14,486 bases of DNA from Verrucomicrobiales bacterium. Its GTDB lineage: Bacteria; Verrucomicrobiota; Verrucomicrobiia; Verrucomicrobiales; DEV007. The stretch spans positions 1 to 14,486 of the forward strand of contig SLGN01000089.1 of assembly GCA_007123695.1 (NCBI GenBank), in the 5' to 3' direction. Positions 1 to 7,390 of this stretch are shown here, piece by piece. Position numbers and translations under genes: made by a program. Below the pieces are notes generated by a model. That model was not told where the DNA came from, did no database searches, and saw only the letters and a program-made list of their open reading frames with translations. Each line of letters opens with the position of its first letter. Position 1 is the stretch's first letter.

Positions 1-1122
1 CAGGCCGGCGGCGGCGAGGCGCGAAAGATGTCCGGGCGACGGCGCGTGCCGCACCAGCAGCACGTCGTCGCGTCTCGCGAGGAATCCTGCGAGCAGTTCG
101 AGATCCTCGACCACGGCGAGGTGCGCTGCTTTTGGGTGGTAGGGCTCGGGCCAGCGGGCGGCGCGGTGTTCGGCCTCGGGGTTGAAATGGTAGACGTCGG
201 GAGTGCGGCCCTTGGACCGTTCGAAGACGGCGAGGCTGGCGACGTAGTCCTCGCCGAAGCCGGCGGCGAGGCGGCCCTCGCGGTTGAAGGCGGTGCCGTT
301 GCCCTTGGCGCGGCTCGGCGAGAGGGGGAAGGGGAGTCGGCGCTGAAGCGCGTCCCAGTCGCTCTCGGCCGGATCCTTCCACCGCCGGAACCAGTGGAGA
401 CCGTAGCCGACGTGCTCGATCTCGTCCTCGTAGATGCGGCGCAGGATCGAGGCGCTCTTCCCGTCGCCCGCCTCGGAGAGCACTCGGGAGTAGTGCCTCG
501 CGTAGTCGAGGTTCGCCTGCTCGAAGGTCAGGCTCAGCCGCGAGACGTAGTCGAGGGGGCTTTCCATGGGGGAGACGGCTCGCCAGAAATAGCCGCTGAG
601 CGGGTGCTCGCCGAACTCGACTCCGCACTCCCTCATGCGGGCGAGATACCAGCGGGTGTGGCGCTGCTCCTCGCGCAAGGTCCGCGCAAGACCGAGGCGG
701 AATTCCGCCGGCGCGTCGGGGAACTTCAGCAAGGCTAGGGCCATCAGCTCGGCGGCGAGGAGTTCGTGGTTGGCGAAGAAATGGAGGAGGACGCCGCGCC
801 CGGCCTCGTCGAGGAGCCCCGCCCGGCTCGGCAGAGCGGGGCGGGCGCTGCCGGTGGAGGCGAATCCGAGGCCGTCGGGCCGGACCGGGGCGAAGCCAGA
901 CAGGGAGACGGACGCGCGGTCCGCCGCCGCGCCGGAACCGACGCCGTCCGGTATGAGGGGCGCCGGACGCAGCTTCTCGGAAAGGCTGTCGGAGAAGAGA
1001 ACACGGCGCGCCAGCTCGTCGGGCCGCTCGGCCCCGGAAGCGTTCGCAGCGGCGACGGCGGAGGCGGAGACGTCCGCTCCCGCGTCGCCATTTCCAAGAA
1101 AGCTCTCTCTTGACCGTTCCAT
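1..1122 (-). CDS. DUF455 ferritin-like protein with C-terminal extension (3' end outside window)
   Basis: At least 374 residues are visible and the frame runs off the left edge without a stop. Residues about 105-250 look like a ferritin-like four-helix bundle of the DUF455 (COG2833) family. The expected metal-ligand pattern is visible: E120 in NHE, E152-x-x-H155 in EEQRH, E201 in TFEQAN, and E234-x-x-H237 in DEIEH. The biochemical role of the family is not established; a di-metal oxidase or hydroxylase role is plausible by fold. Beyond about residue 305 the sequence (DVYHFNPEAEHR..., then LVRHAPSPGHLSRLAAAG) is not part of the ferritin fold. It resembles the N-terminal segment of ATP-grasp-like proteins, so the full protein may be a two-domain fusion. 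The start is the ATG at 1122-1120; the frame stays open further upstream, so a longer N-terminus cannot be excluded. The first 100 residues are Ala/Ser/Arg-rich and poorly conserved in appearance. The gene is divergent from the LptF/LptG-like gene, 79 bp away. Confidence 0.8.
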   Translation of the reverse strand, partial: MERSRESFLGNGDAGADVSASAVAAANASGAERPDELARRVLFSDSLSEKLRPAPLIPDGVGSGAAADRASVSLSGFAPVRPDGLGFASTGSARPALPSRAGLLDEAGRGVLLHFFANHELLAAELMALALLKFPDAPAEFRLGLARTLREEQRHTRWYLARMRECGVEFGEHPLSGYFWRAVSPMESPLDYVSRLSLTFEQANLDYARHYSRVLSEAGDGKSASILRRIYEDEIEHVGYGLHWFRRWKDPAESDWDALQRRLPFPLSPSRAKGNGTAFNREGRLAAGFGEDYVASLAVFERSKGRTPDVYHFNPEAEHRAARWPEPYHPKAAHLAVVEDLELLAGFLARRDDVLLVRHAPSPGHLSRLAAAGL

Positions 1123-1201
1123 GGATCGAGTGAAGTTCCCCGCTTCGGAGACATCGAATGTCAAGACCTCCGACGGAACGGGAAAGAAGGCAAGTTGCCG
1201 C
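1123..1201. promoter_or_regulatory. Divergent intergenic region, presumed promoters for both flanking genes
   Basis: This 79-bp gap separates two divergent starts, so it or the adjacent coding ends must carry promoters in both directions. A perfect TTGACA is present on the minus strand at 1164-1159, but nothing like a -10 box lies 16-18 bases downstream of it. The promoter call rests on gene arrangement, not on a convincing box pair. Confidence 0.3.
1185..1190 (+). promoter_or_regulatory. Ribosome binding site of the LptF/LptG-family gene
   Basis: AGAAGG lies 11 bases before the ATG at 1202. The spacing is slightly long, but it is the only purine-rich site near a start in this frame. It favours 1202 over the in-frame ATG at 1121, which has no such site and would overlap the divergent gene's start codon. 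Confidence 0.45.
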
Positions 1202-2959
1202 ATGATCGAGAAACTGACAAGCCATCGCCGCGTCGCGGCTCTGGTGCGAAGGGTGCGCTCCGCGACGGAGTCGCTCGCTTCGTGGCAGGGCCTTCAGGAC
1301 CGCGGCGCCTTGGTCTTCCGTTTCGTCCTCGGGGCCTACTTCGCGGGGATGGGGCTCTTTTTCGCCGGGACCCTCGGCGGCTACCGTCGGGCCGCCTCGG
1401 ATCCCGACGGCATCGACGCTTCCTCCATCGGCGAGCTTCCCAGCGTCATTCCCCTCGTCTTTCAGGGCATCGGCCTCGTCCTCGCCGCGGGCGCGTTTCT
1501 TCTCTCGCTCTGGTTCGGACGCAGGCGCACCCCGGTCCAGCGGCGCGCCCTCGTCGTCGTTTCTCTTTCGCTTGCCTCCGTCGGCGCCCTTGTCGCGTGG
1601 CTGCCGACCGACGTCATCGAGACGCGCTCGGCGATCATGGGCAGGGCCCCGGCCGGCGAGATTCCCTCGATCGGGGCCTACCTGGGCCTGCTCGCCCTCG
1701 TCTCCACGCTGATCCTCAGCATACCGGTCGCGGCCTTCGTCTACTTCCGGCTGGGCCTCATGGACCGCTATGTGGTCCACAACTTTCTCCACCCCTTCGC
1801 GCTCTGCCTCTTCTCCTTCATCGCCATCTGGATACTCCACGACCTCACCGACAACGGCGACCTGCTTGCCATGCTACCTCTGTCACAGGTAGTGAATTTC
1901 TACCTCACGCAGACACCCTTCGTGGTGCTCTTCGTTCTTCCCATCGCCGTGCTCCTCTCCGGACTCTTCGCCCTCAGCCGCATGTCGAAGGCCAACGAGT
2001 TCATCAGCATGATCGGGTCGGGGCGCAGCGTCCTGCGCATCCTCGCTCCGCTGCTGGTGACGGGGGCCTACGTTTCCCTCGTTGCCCTCGCTTTCAAATA
2101 CCAGTGGGCCCCCGCCGCCAACGGGTTCAAGGAGGCCGTCATCGAGACGGCCAAACGCGAGCAATGGCTGCGGCGGCATGGCCAGGGAGGTGGCGAGGCC
2201 CCGGGCGACAGTCTCTGGGCGCACCGCGGCTGGATGCACGTGAGCGAGGCGGACCATCGCAGTTGGTTCGTCGGCCGCGTGCCCCTCGTCCTCAGCGATC
2301 CGATGTCCGAAGTCATCGTGACCCAGCTCGACGACGAGGACCAGCCGGTGCAGACTTGGGTCGCCCGCCGGGCGCGCTGGGTCTGGGATGCGAAGCCTCC
2401 CCGCTGGATTCTCAACCGGGTCCGCATCTACCGCTACGGCGAGGACCGCGTGCCGCGAATCGAGACCGTGCCTCAGCTCGTGATCGAGGATTGGAACGAG
2501 ACTCCATGGAAGGTGCTGAGTTCCTCGCAGAGTCCGGAGCATCTCGGCTTTCCCGGGCTGACCATGTATCTGCGGGCGAACCACGATCTCGACGAAGGCA
2601 GCCTCGCCCCCTTCCGCACGAACCGGTGGTTCATCTTCGCGGAGCCGCTCGCCTGCTTCGCGATGATCCTCGTCGCCGCACCCCTCGGCATCGTCTACTC
2701 TCGCCGCGGGGTGATGGCCGGGGTCACCGGGGCCATCGCCCTCTTCGCGCTGCTCTATCTGCTGCAGAACACGTTTCTCGCCCTCGGCCACAGCGGCAGG
2801 ATGTCTCCCTTTCCTGCCGCGACCCTCGCAAACTTCATCGTCGGGGGCATCGGCGTAGTCCTGCTGCACTACCGCTCCCGCAACCGGGAGCTGCCCAAGC
2901 CCAAGGCGCTGCTGAAGACCCTGTTCCGCCGCCCCGCGCGGGCGGGAACTCCTGCCTGA
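1202..2959 (+). CDS. LptF/LptG-family permease with extra N-terminal membrane domain
   Basis: The protein has 585 residues. From residue 187 (MDRYVVHNFLHPF) it follows the LptF/LptG (YjgP/YjgQ) pattern: a first helix at about 195-213, two more at 238-258 and 278-298 separated by a cytoplasmic loop (MSKANEFISMIGSG) typical of the family, a periplasmic region at about 300-475 that should form the jellyroll domain, and terminal helices between about 476 and 556. In Gram-negative bacteria LptF and LptG form the inner-membrane channel of the LptB2FG transporter, which extracts lipopolysaccharide and passes it to LptC and LptA. Which of the two this is cannot be decided here. Canonical members have about 360 residues; here residues 1-186 are additional and contain four predicted helices (36-60, 81-106, 116-134, 156-183). 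The start at 1202 is chosen for its ribosome binding site; the frame is open far upstream. No lptA, lptB or lptC lies nearby. The next plus-strand gene begins 38 bp downstream. Confidence 0.85.
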   Translation: MIEKLTSHRRVAALVRRVRSATESLASWQGLQDRGALVFRFVLGAYFAGMGLFFAGTLGGYRRAASDPDGIDASSIGELPSVIPLVFQGIGLVLAAGAFLLSLWFGRRRTPVQRRALVVVSLSLASVGALVAWLPTDVIETRSAIMGRAPAGEIPSIGAYLGLLALVSTLILSIPVAAFVYFRLGLMDRYVVHNFLHPFALCLFSFIAIWILHDLTDNGDLLAMLPLSQVVNFYLTQTPFVVLFVLPIAVLLSGLFALSRMSKANEFISMIGSGRSVLRILAPLLVTGAYVSLVALAFKYQWAPAANGFKEAVIETAKREQWLRRHGQGGGEAPGDSLWAHRGWMHVSEADHRSWFVGRVPLVLSDPMSEVIVTQLDDEDQPVQTWVARRARWVWDAKPPRWILNRVRIYRYGEDRVPRIETVPQLVIEDWNETPWKVLSSSQSPEHLGFPGLTMYLRANHDLDEGSLAPFRTNRWFIFAEPLACFAMILVAAPLGIVYSRRGVMAGVTGAIALFALLYLLQNTFLALGHSGRMSPFPAATLANFIVGGIGVVLLHYRSRNRELPKPKALLKTLFRRPARAGTPA

Positions 2960-2997
2960 GGTGCCGACTTTTAGCCCCCGCTCCGATCCACGAATCC

Positions 2998-3810
2998 ATG
3001 GCCATTGTCCAAGACTGGAAAATCCGTCCCACCCAGGCACGCTGCGAGCTCTCCGGCGAATCCTTCGCCGACGGAGACGAGTTCCACACCTGCATTTTCG
3101 AAGATGCCGAGACCGACGGGTTTCTCCGTCGCGACTACTCGACCGAATCCTGGGCAAAGGTGCGGGGCTCTCTCGATCCGGCACCCTTTTCCACATGGAA
3201 GTCCACCTACAAGGTCCCCGAAGCGAAGTCCGCAGAAGAGGAAGGCAACGCGGAGCATTCCGTCGAGGGCATGCTGCGGCGCTTCATCGACGAGGACGAT
3301 CCGGCAACCGAGAATCTGCGCTACATCCTCGCCCTGATGCTGGAGCGCGGCAAGACCCTGGTGCCCGTCGACACGAAGGAAACCGGGACGCGCACGCTGA
3401 TCTTCTACGAGCACGCCGACAGCGGCGATGTCTTCATCGTCGCCGACCCCGGTCTGCGCCTCGACGAGGTCGCCGAGGTCCAGCGGCAGGTCGCCGAGCA
3501 GCTCGCGGAGGAGGAGCGCCGCCTCGCCGGGGAGGGGTCAGCCGGCTCCGGCGACGAGGTTGAGCCGCAGCAGGAGAAAGCCGAGGAAAACGAAGAAAAG
3601 GCCGATCAGCACGGTCAGGCATCCGCCGAGACCGAAGATGAGACGGTTGGGGCCGCCGGTGAAGAAGCGCCGCAGGAAGTCGGAGCGCAGCTTGGCGTAG
3701 ATTCCGGGCAGGAACTCGCCGACAAGCCAGACCACCATCTTCGCCGCGCCGAGGGCGGCGAGCAGCCAGCCGCCCCAGATCACGAGCTTGAGAGCGGCGG
3801 TCGGTTCTAG
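2998..3810 (+). CDS. Conserved hypothetical protein with cysteine-containing N-terminus; C-terminal third probably read-through
   Basis: The protein has 270 residues as read to the first stop. Residues 1-175 look like a small family I associate with Planctomycetes and Verrucomicrobia: an opening W-x-I-x-P segment, C26 and C32 in a short zinc-ribbon-like stretch, F-x-x-W-K-S at 64-69, an acidic helical segment, YILALMLERGKTL at about 109-121, and a final IVADPGLRLDEV. Its function is unknown. From residue 181 the sequence becomes a low-complexity run rich in Glu, Gln, Ala and Gly with no secondary-structure pattern. This part lies entirely opposite the small membrane-protein gene on the other strand. 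The likely explanation is that the original stop near 3538 was lost and translation now continues through the antisense of the neighbour. The ATG at 2998 is chosen because the recognisable family sequence starts there. It follows the LptF/LptG-like gene by 38 bp on the same strand, so the two may be co-transcribed. Confidence 0.75.
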   Translation: MAIVQDWKIRPTQARCELSGESFADGDEFHTCIFEDAETDGFLRRDYSTESWAKVRGSLDPAPFSTWKSTYKVPEAKSAEEEGNAEHSVEGMLRRFIDEDDPATENLRYILALMLERGKTLVPVDTKETGTRTLIFYEHADSGDVFIVADPGLRLDEVAEVQRQVAEQLAEEERRLAGEGSAGSGDEVEPQQEKAEENEEKADQHGQASAETEDETVGAAGEEAPQEVGAQLGVDSGQELADKPDHHLRRAEGGEQPAAPDHELESGGRF

Positions 3811-3822
3811 GATGGGTGTCAT
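3538..3822 (-). CDS. Small two-helix membrane protein
   Basis: The protein has 94 residues with two clear hydrophobic helices at about 11-38 and 61-86. They are separated by a basic cytoplasmic-type loop (YAKLRSDFLRRFFTGGPNR). The second helix has a Gly/Leu/Phe pattern ending in LLLRL before a short hydrophilic tail. I do not recognise a named family. It begins 24 bp after the stop of the CAP-domain gene on the same strand, so co-transcription is likely. Its whole coding length except the first few codons lies opposite the 3' end of the plus-strand hypothetical gene. The membrane-protein pattern is strong, while the plus-strand product is featureless over the same bases, so I judge this strand to be the ancestral coding one in the overlap. 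The start is the only ATG available, and it lacks a Shine-Dalgarno sequence. Confidence 0.65.
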   Translation of the reverse strand: MTPILEPTAALKLVIWGGWLLAALGAAKMVVWLVGEFLPGIYAKLRSDFLRRFFTGGPNRLIFGLGGCLTVLIGLFFVFLGFLLLRLNLVAGAG

Positions 3823-3846
3823 GGAGGGTATGCCCGTTTGCTCCGG

Positions 3847-4332
3847 CTAGGCTCCGAACTTCGCCACCCAGTAGGGGGCGGAGCCCGCCCGTCCGAATCC
3901 GACGCGGCGGAAGCTGCGCCGGAGGATGTTGCGCCGATGGCCGGGCGACTGCATCCACGCCCGCGTGGCCTGCGCCGGATTGCGCTGGCCTTTGGCGAGG
4001 TTTTCTCCCCAGCCTCTGAAGCAGGTGGCGCACTCGGCCTCGACGCGGTCGCGCACCGTCGATCCGTCGGGACCGGTATGGCTCCAATGGTCGTTGGCGT
4101 TCATGACCCGCGCATACCTGATCGAGGCCCGGTTGAGGGCCCCGTGGAGACGGAGGGGACGGATGTTGCGGCGGGCTCTCTCGCGGTTGTGGAGCCGAAG
4201 CAATTGCCGCTGGTAGCCTTGTTGCGCTTCCACCTTCGTTTGCAGGGGCGGAAGGATAAGGAGCGCTGCGAGGAAAACGGGCAAGGGCAGCTGGAGGATC
4301 GAGCGGAGGGAATGGTTCATTATAAATACCAT
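3847..4332 (-). CDS. Secreted CAP-domain protein (SCP/PR1, YkwD-like)
   Basis: The protein has 161 residues. A signal peptide is evident: a basic start, a hydrophobic core at about 12-30, and a likely cleavage after VEA at 36. The mature part is a compact bacterial CAP domain with the family motifs in order: LLRLHNRERA near 44, the HWSHTGPDGST segment with H85, GENLA with E110, W-M-Q-S-P-G-H-R-x-N-I-L with H132, and a closing YWVAKFGA. H85, E110 and H132 correspond to the conserved cavity residues. Bacterial CAP proteins are exported and mostly of unknown activity; some bind lipid or act on the envelope. The start at 4332 is preferred over the ATG four codons later because GGAG lies six bases before it. 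The gene follows the sulfatase by 51 bp on the same strand, across an unusually AT-rich stretch, and probably has its own promoter there. Confidence 0.87.
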   Translation of the reverse strand: MVFIMNHSLRSILQLPLPVFLAALLILPPLQTKVEAQQGYQRQLLRLHNRERARRNIRPLRLHGALNRASIRYARVMNANDHWSHTGPDGSTVRDRVEAECATCFRGWGENLAKGQRNPAQATRAWMQSPGHRRNILRRSFRRVGFGRAGSAPYWVAKFGA

Positions 4333-4338
4333 AATTCA

Positions 4339-4342
4339 CTCC
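4339..4342 (-). promoter_or_regulatory. Ribosome binding site of the CAP-domain gene
   Basis: GGAG sits six bases upstream of the ATG at 4332. It decides between two in-frame ATG codons four codons apart. It lies in a short AT-rich island (about 4321-4368, including an A8 run at 4357-4364) that stands out from the surrounding GC-rich sequence and may also hold the promoter. Confidence 0.5.
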
Positions 4343-4383
4343 AAGCTCTTTGGAAGAAAAAAAATGGAACACCCTCCCCGAAC

Positions 4384-6204
4384 CTATTCCAACAGCGTCA
4401 GCGTCAACCGGCGCAGGTCCATGACGCTGTCTCCGGGAATCTCCAGAGCGCGCAGCACGATTTCACCCGCACCCGCCTCGAGTTCGATCTCGCCGAACTC
4501 AAGAGTGCGGAACTCCTTCATCTGGCTCTCCCCAGGCGGCCGGGGCAGGGTGTCTTGGTTGGTGTAGAGCGGCGGGTCCCAGCCCGGCTCCACCTTGCCG
4601 ACGAGCCGTGCATCTCCAAAGCTCAGCTCGACGCGCGAACCGGCGTCCTCCACCGGGCAGGTGTAGTCGACCGTCACGGCATAGCGCCCCGTCGTCGCGA
4701 CCTCGACTTTCCAGGCGACCGAGCCCTCGGTCGAAGTCCAATCGACGAAGTAGGAGCTGTTGGGGGCGCGGCTGCTGCGCTGCACTCCGCCACGCGGCTC
4801 GCCATCGCGCGCCGGCAGCAGGGTGGTGGGGAACTCGCGGTAGCCCACCGGAATCGGGCGGGCATCGACCTCCTGCCCACGGTTTTTCGGTCCCCGTCCC
4901 TTTGTCTTCGCCGAACCTGGAGCAGGGGCGTCGGGTCCGTACATCTCGAGCCTCCATGCGGCGACGGCATCGGCGAGCTCGGTGGCGAGTTCGGGCTCTT
5001 CCTCGTTGCGGGGGGTGGTTTGGCCGGGGTCGGCGAGCATGTCGTAGAGGCGTCCGGCGTTGTCGAGGCGGTGGGTGGGGGTGCGCACCGAGATGTTGGT
5101 GTTCCAGCTCGAGAAGATGCGCCGCTCGGGCCATGCGGCGGTCTCGCCGCGGAGCAGAGGCGAGAGGTCGAGCCCGTCGAGGGGCTTGTCTCCGACCCGT
5201 TCGATGCCGGCGAGGGAGACGAGCGTCGGGAGCAGGTCGATGCCGCCGGAGATCTCGGCGACGGTGCGTGCGGCGGGCAGCCCCGCGGGCCACTTCACGT
5301 AGCAGACCGAGCGCACTCCGCCTTCGTCGGTCTGGGCCTTTTTGCCCTTCATGCCTCCGTTCCAGCGGTGGGAATTCGGTCCGTTGTCGGAGAAGTAGAC
5401 CACGATGGTGTTTTCCTCGAGGCCGTGCTCGCGCAGCTTCGCAAGCAGACGCCCGACGTTCCAGTCCTGGTTCTCGACCATGGCGAGGGCGCAGCGCGTG
5501 TGGTCTTCGTCCTCGAGGGATGGGTCGGTGGCGCGCTGGTCGATGGAGCGGTCCTTGAATCGGTCCCAGTATTCTTCTGGCACGGCCCAGGGGGAGTGCG
5601 GCGTGGTGTAGGGCACGTAGCAGAAGAAGGGGCCGTCCTTGCTGCGCTCGATGAAGTCGAGGGCCCGGTCGGTGCAGACGTCGGCGATGTAGCCCTCGGT
5701 CTGGACGATGCGTCCGCCGTCTTCGAGGGGGGCGTCGAAATACTCGCCCCAGTGCCCGGAGCTGTGCCCGAAGAACTCGTCGAAGCCCCGTGCCATGGGG
5801 TGGTAGGGCCACTGGGTGCCGTTGTGCCATTTGCCGAAGATTCCGGTGGCGTAGTCGGCCGTCTTGAAGGCGTCGGCGACGGTGCGTTCGTCGAGGTCGA
5901 GCCGCTCCTGTCCCGTCGAGACGCCCCTGACTCCGGTGCGCGGATGGTAGCGCCCCGTGAGAAATTCGGCGCGGGTCGGGGAACAGACCGGGCAGACGTA
6001 GAAGCGGTCGAGAGAGACGCCGGCCTTCGCGATGGAGTCGATCTCCGGGGTGGAGATCAGTTCGTTGCCGGAAAAGGAGTAGTCGCCCCAGCCGGCATCG
6101 TCGGCGAGGATGACGAGCACGTTTGGGCGGGTGGTCTCGGCGGAGGAGAAAACTGCGGTCAGGGCGAGCAGGGAGGCGGCGAGGAGGGTCTTGGCGGGGC
6201 GCAT
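4384..6204 (-). CDS. Secreted formylglycine-dependent sulfatase with C-terminal accessory domain
   Basis: The protein has 606 residues. A signal peptide covers residues 1-22 (hydrophobic core LLAASLLALTAVFSSA), which fixes the start at 6204 within a longer open frame. The catalytic domain begins with RPNVLVILADDAGWGDY, supplying metal ligands D35 and D36. The signature C74-S-P-T-R78 follows; Cys74 should be oxidised to formylglycine by a maturase not encoded here. Further active-site elements are G-K-W-H-N-G near 124-129, T-P-H near 201-203, and S-D-N-G-P at 272-276 with metal ligands D273 and N274. These place it in the S1 sulfatase family; the substrate, probably a sulfated polysaccharide or glycosaminoglycan, cannot be told. 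Residues about 485-606 form a separate beta-rich domain reminiscent of carbohydrate-binding-like modules on PVC sulfatases. A Gly/Lys/Arg-rich linker at about 425-450 leads to it. It lies 103 bp downstream of the J-domain gene. No sugar transporter or glycoside hydrolase is adjacent. Confidence 0.93.
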   Translation of the reverse strand: MRPAKTLLAASLLALTAVFSSAETTRPNVLVILADDAGWGDYSFSGNELISTPEIDSIAKAGVSLDRFYVCPVCSPTRAEFLTGRYHPRTGVRGVSTGQERLDLDERTVADAFKTADYATGIFGKWHNGTQWPYHPMARGFDEFFGHSSGHWGEYFDAPLEDGGRIVQTEGYIADVCTDRALDFIERSKDGPFFCYVPYTTPHSPWAVPEEYWDRFKDRSIDQRATDPSLEDEDHTRCALAMVENQDWNVGRLLAKLREHGLEENTIVVYFSDNGPNSHRWNGGMKGKKAQTDEGGVRSVCYVKWPAGLPAARTVAEISGGIDLLPTLVSLAGIERVGDKPLDGLDLSPLLRGETAAWPERRIFSSWNTNISVRTPTHRLDNAGRLYDMLADPGQTTPRNEEEPELATELADAVAAWRLEMYGPDAPAPGSAKTKGRGPKNRGQEVDARPIPVGYREFPTTLLPARDGEPRGGVQRSSRAPNSSYFVDWTSTEGSVAWKVEVATTGRYAVTVDYTCPVEDAGSRVELSFGDARLVGKVEPGWDPPLYTNQDTLPRPPGESQMKEFRTLEFGEIELEAGAGEIVLRALEIPGDSVMDLRRLTLTLLE

Positions 6205-6233
6205 GGGGGAGGTTTGTCTGCGTGGGTGAGTCC

Positions 6234-6249
6234 GCCGCGTCTGCGCGGC
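6234..6249 (-). terminator. GC-rich hairpin between the J-domain gene and the sulfatase gene
   Basis: GCCGCG and CGCGGC pair perfectly in six base pairs around a four-base loop, downstream of the J-domain gene stop and 30 bases before the sulfatase start. There is no T tract after it on the transcribed strand, so it is not a standard intrinsic terminator. In such GC-rich sequence it could also be chance. Confidence 0.25.
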
Positions 6250-6307
6250 ATTCTCGACCCTGGTAGCTTGGGCCATGCGGGGCGATGCTGGCAAGGACGA
6301 AATCCGG

Positions 6308-7258
6308 TCAATTCCGCGACCGGCCCCGCGCTTTTTCGGCGATCGCCTCCCAGAGCTGGCGCTCCTCCTCCGAGAGGGATTCGGGAAATTCCACGACGAG
6401 GATCACGTAGAGATTGCCGTGTCCGTCGGGGCCGCCGGGCAGGCCCTTCCCGCGCAGGCGCATCTTCGTGCCCGCCTGGGTGCCGGGCTTGATCGCCATT
6501 TTCACCTCGCCGTGGGGCGTCGGGACGGTGGCGCTGGTTCCGAGGACGAAATCGGAAGGCGCGAGAACGAGATCCGTCTCCAGATCCCGGCCCACGATGC
6601 GGTAGAGCGGATGGCGCTCCAGCCGGACGCGGAGATAGAGGTCGCCGTCGGGCCCGCCGCCGCGACCGGGGTATCCGAGTCCGGCGCAGCGGATGCGCTG
6701 GCCTTCGGCGACGCCTTTCGGAATCTTGACGCGGATGGTCGTCTCCTTGCCGGGACTGCCGTCGGCCGCGGGCCGGGCGAGCCGCAGCTCGCGAGTGGCC
6801 CCGTGGAGGATCTCCTCGAGGCGCACGAGCAGGTCGGCCTCGATGTCCCCGCCGCCGCGGGCCCGGTTGGGACGTCCGCCGCGCCCCCCGCCGAAGGCCG
6901 AAAAGGGATCGGCCCCGCCCGCCGAGCCGAAGAGGCTTTCGAAGAAGTCGCTGAACCCGGTGCTCCCCCCGAAATGGAATTCGTAATCGCCGCCGGGGTG
7001 CCCGCCGTAGGCCCCGAAGTCCTGGCCTTGCTGCCAGTTCGGTCCCAGGGTGTCGTATTTTTTCCGCTTTTCGGGATCCCCGAGGACTTCGTAGGCTTCG
7101 TTGACGGCTTTGAAGTGATCCTCGGCGTCGGGCTGGTCCTTGGCCACGTCGGGATGGTACTGTCGGGCCAGCTTTTTGAAGGCCTTCTTGATCTCATCCT
7201 GCGAGGCCGTCTTGGAGACGCCGAGGGTGTCGTAGTAGTCGCGGTAGGTGACGGGCAT
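6308..7258 (-). CDS. J-domain co-chaperone, CbpA-like (type II DnaJ)
   Basis: The protein has 316 residues. The J domain occupies residues 6-70, with the essential H35-P36-D37 motif and a KKAFKKLARQY helix that would contact DnaK and stimulate its ATPase. A Gly/Phe-rich linker follows at about 80-135. Two C-terminal beta domains that bind client protein follow; family features visible include VRLEEILHGATREL near 145, then IPKGVAEGQRIRCAGLGYPG, and later KMRLRGKGLP. The four CxxCxGxG zinc repeats of true DnaJ are absent, and the length matches CbpA (about 306) rather than DnaJ (about 375). CbpA-type proteins are cytoplasmic or nucleoid-associated. No cbpM-like modulator, grpE or dnaK is beside it. 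It is the middle of three genes on this strand, with gaps of 103 and 132 bp on either side, so it is probably transcribed alone. Confidence 0.93.
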   Translation of the reverse strand: MPVTYRDYYDTLGVSKTASQDEIKKAFKKLARQYHPDVAKDQPDAEDHFKAVNEAYEVLGDPEKRKKYDTLGPNWQQGQDFGAYGGHPGGDYEFHFGGSTGFSDFFESLFGSAGGADPFSAFGGGRGGRPNRARGGGDIEADLLVRLEEILHGATRELRLARPAADGSPGKETTIRVKIPKGVAEGQRIRCAGLGYPGRGGGPDGDLYLRVRLERHPLYRIVGRDLETDLVLAPSDFVLGTSATVPTPHGEVKMAIKPGTQAGTKMRLRGKGLPGGPDGHGNLYVILVVEFPESLSEEERQLWEAIAEKARGRSRN

Positions 7259-7390
7259 GGTCGGATCGCAATGCGGGAACCAAGGGAAAAGAAAGCGGTT
7301 TCGCGGCGGTCCGCAACGTCGAAAGCGGTTCCGACGGGCGTTGCGCGACGACGCCTTGGACCGGCGGGCCGGGGCAGGCGCCTCTCGCGG

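Noticed and set aside
1159..1164. Perfect TTGACA on the minus strand upstream of the DUF455 gene, a possible -35 box
   Set aside because: No -10-like hexamer at 16-18 bases downstream; the expected position reads GGGGAA.
1195..2997. Upstream extension of the hypothetical gene's frame through the LptF/LptG-like gene
   Set aside because: Arg/Pro/His-rich out-of-frame translation of the permease; the recognisable family sequence begins at 2998.
4357..4393. Rho-independent terminator after the sulfatase (T8 run on the minus strand at 4364-4357)
   Set aside because: Only a four-base-pair stem (GGAA/TTCC) with a loop of about 17 bases precedes the T run; too weak to call.
3838..6492. Very long open frame on the plus strand opposite the CAP, sulfatase and J-domain genes
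   Set aside because: Its translation has no domain pattern and lies antisense to genes with clear motifs; long antisense frames are expected at this GC content.
7291..7330. Direct repeat GAAAGCGGTT (7291-7300 and 7321-7330) upstream of the J-domain gene, possible operator
   Set aside because: Ten bases, two copies, no dyad symmetry and no nearby regulator gene; could be chance in this sequence.
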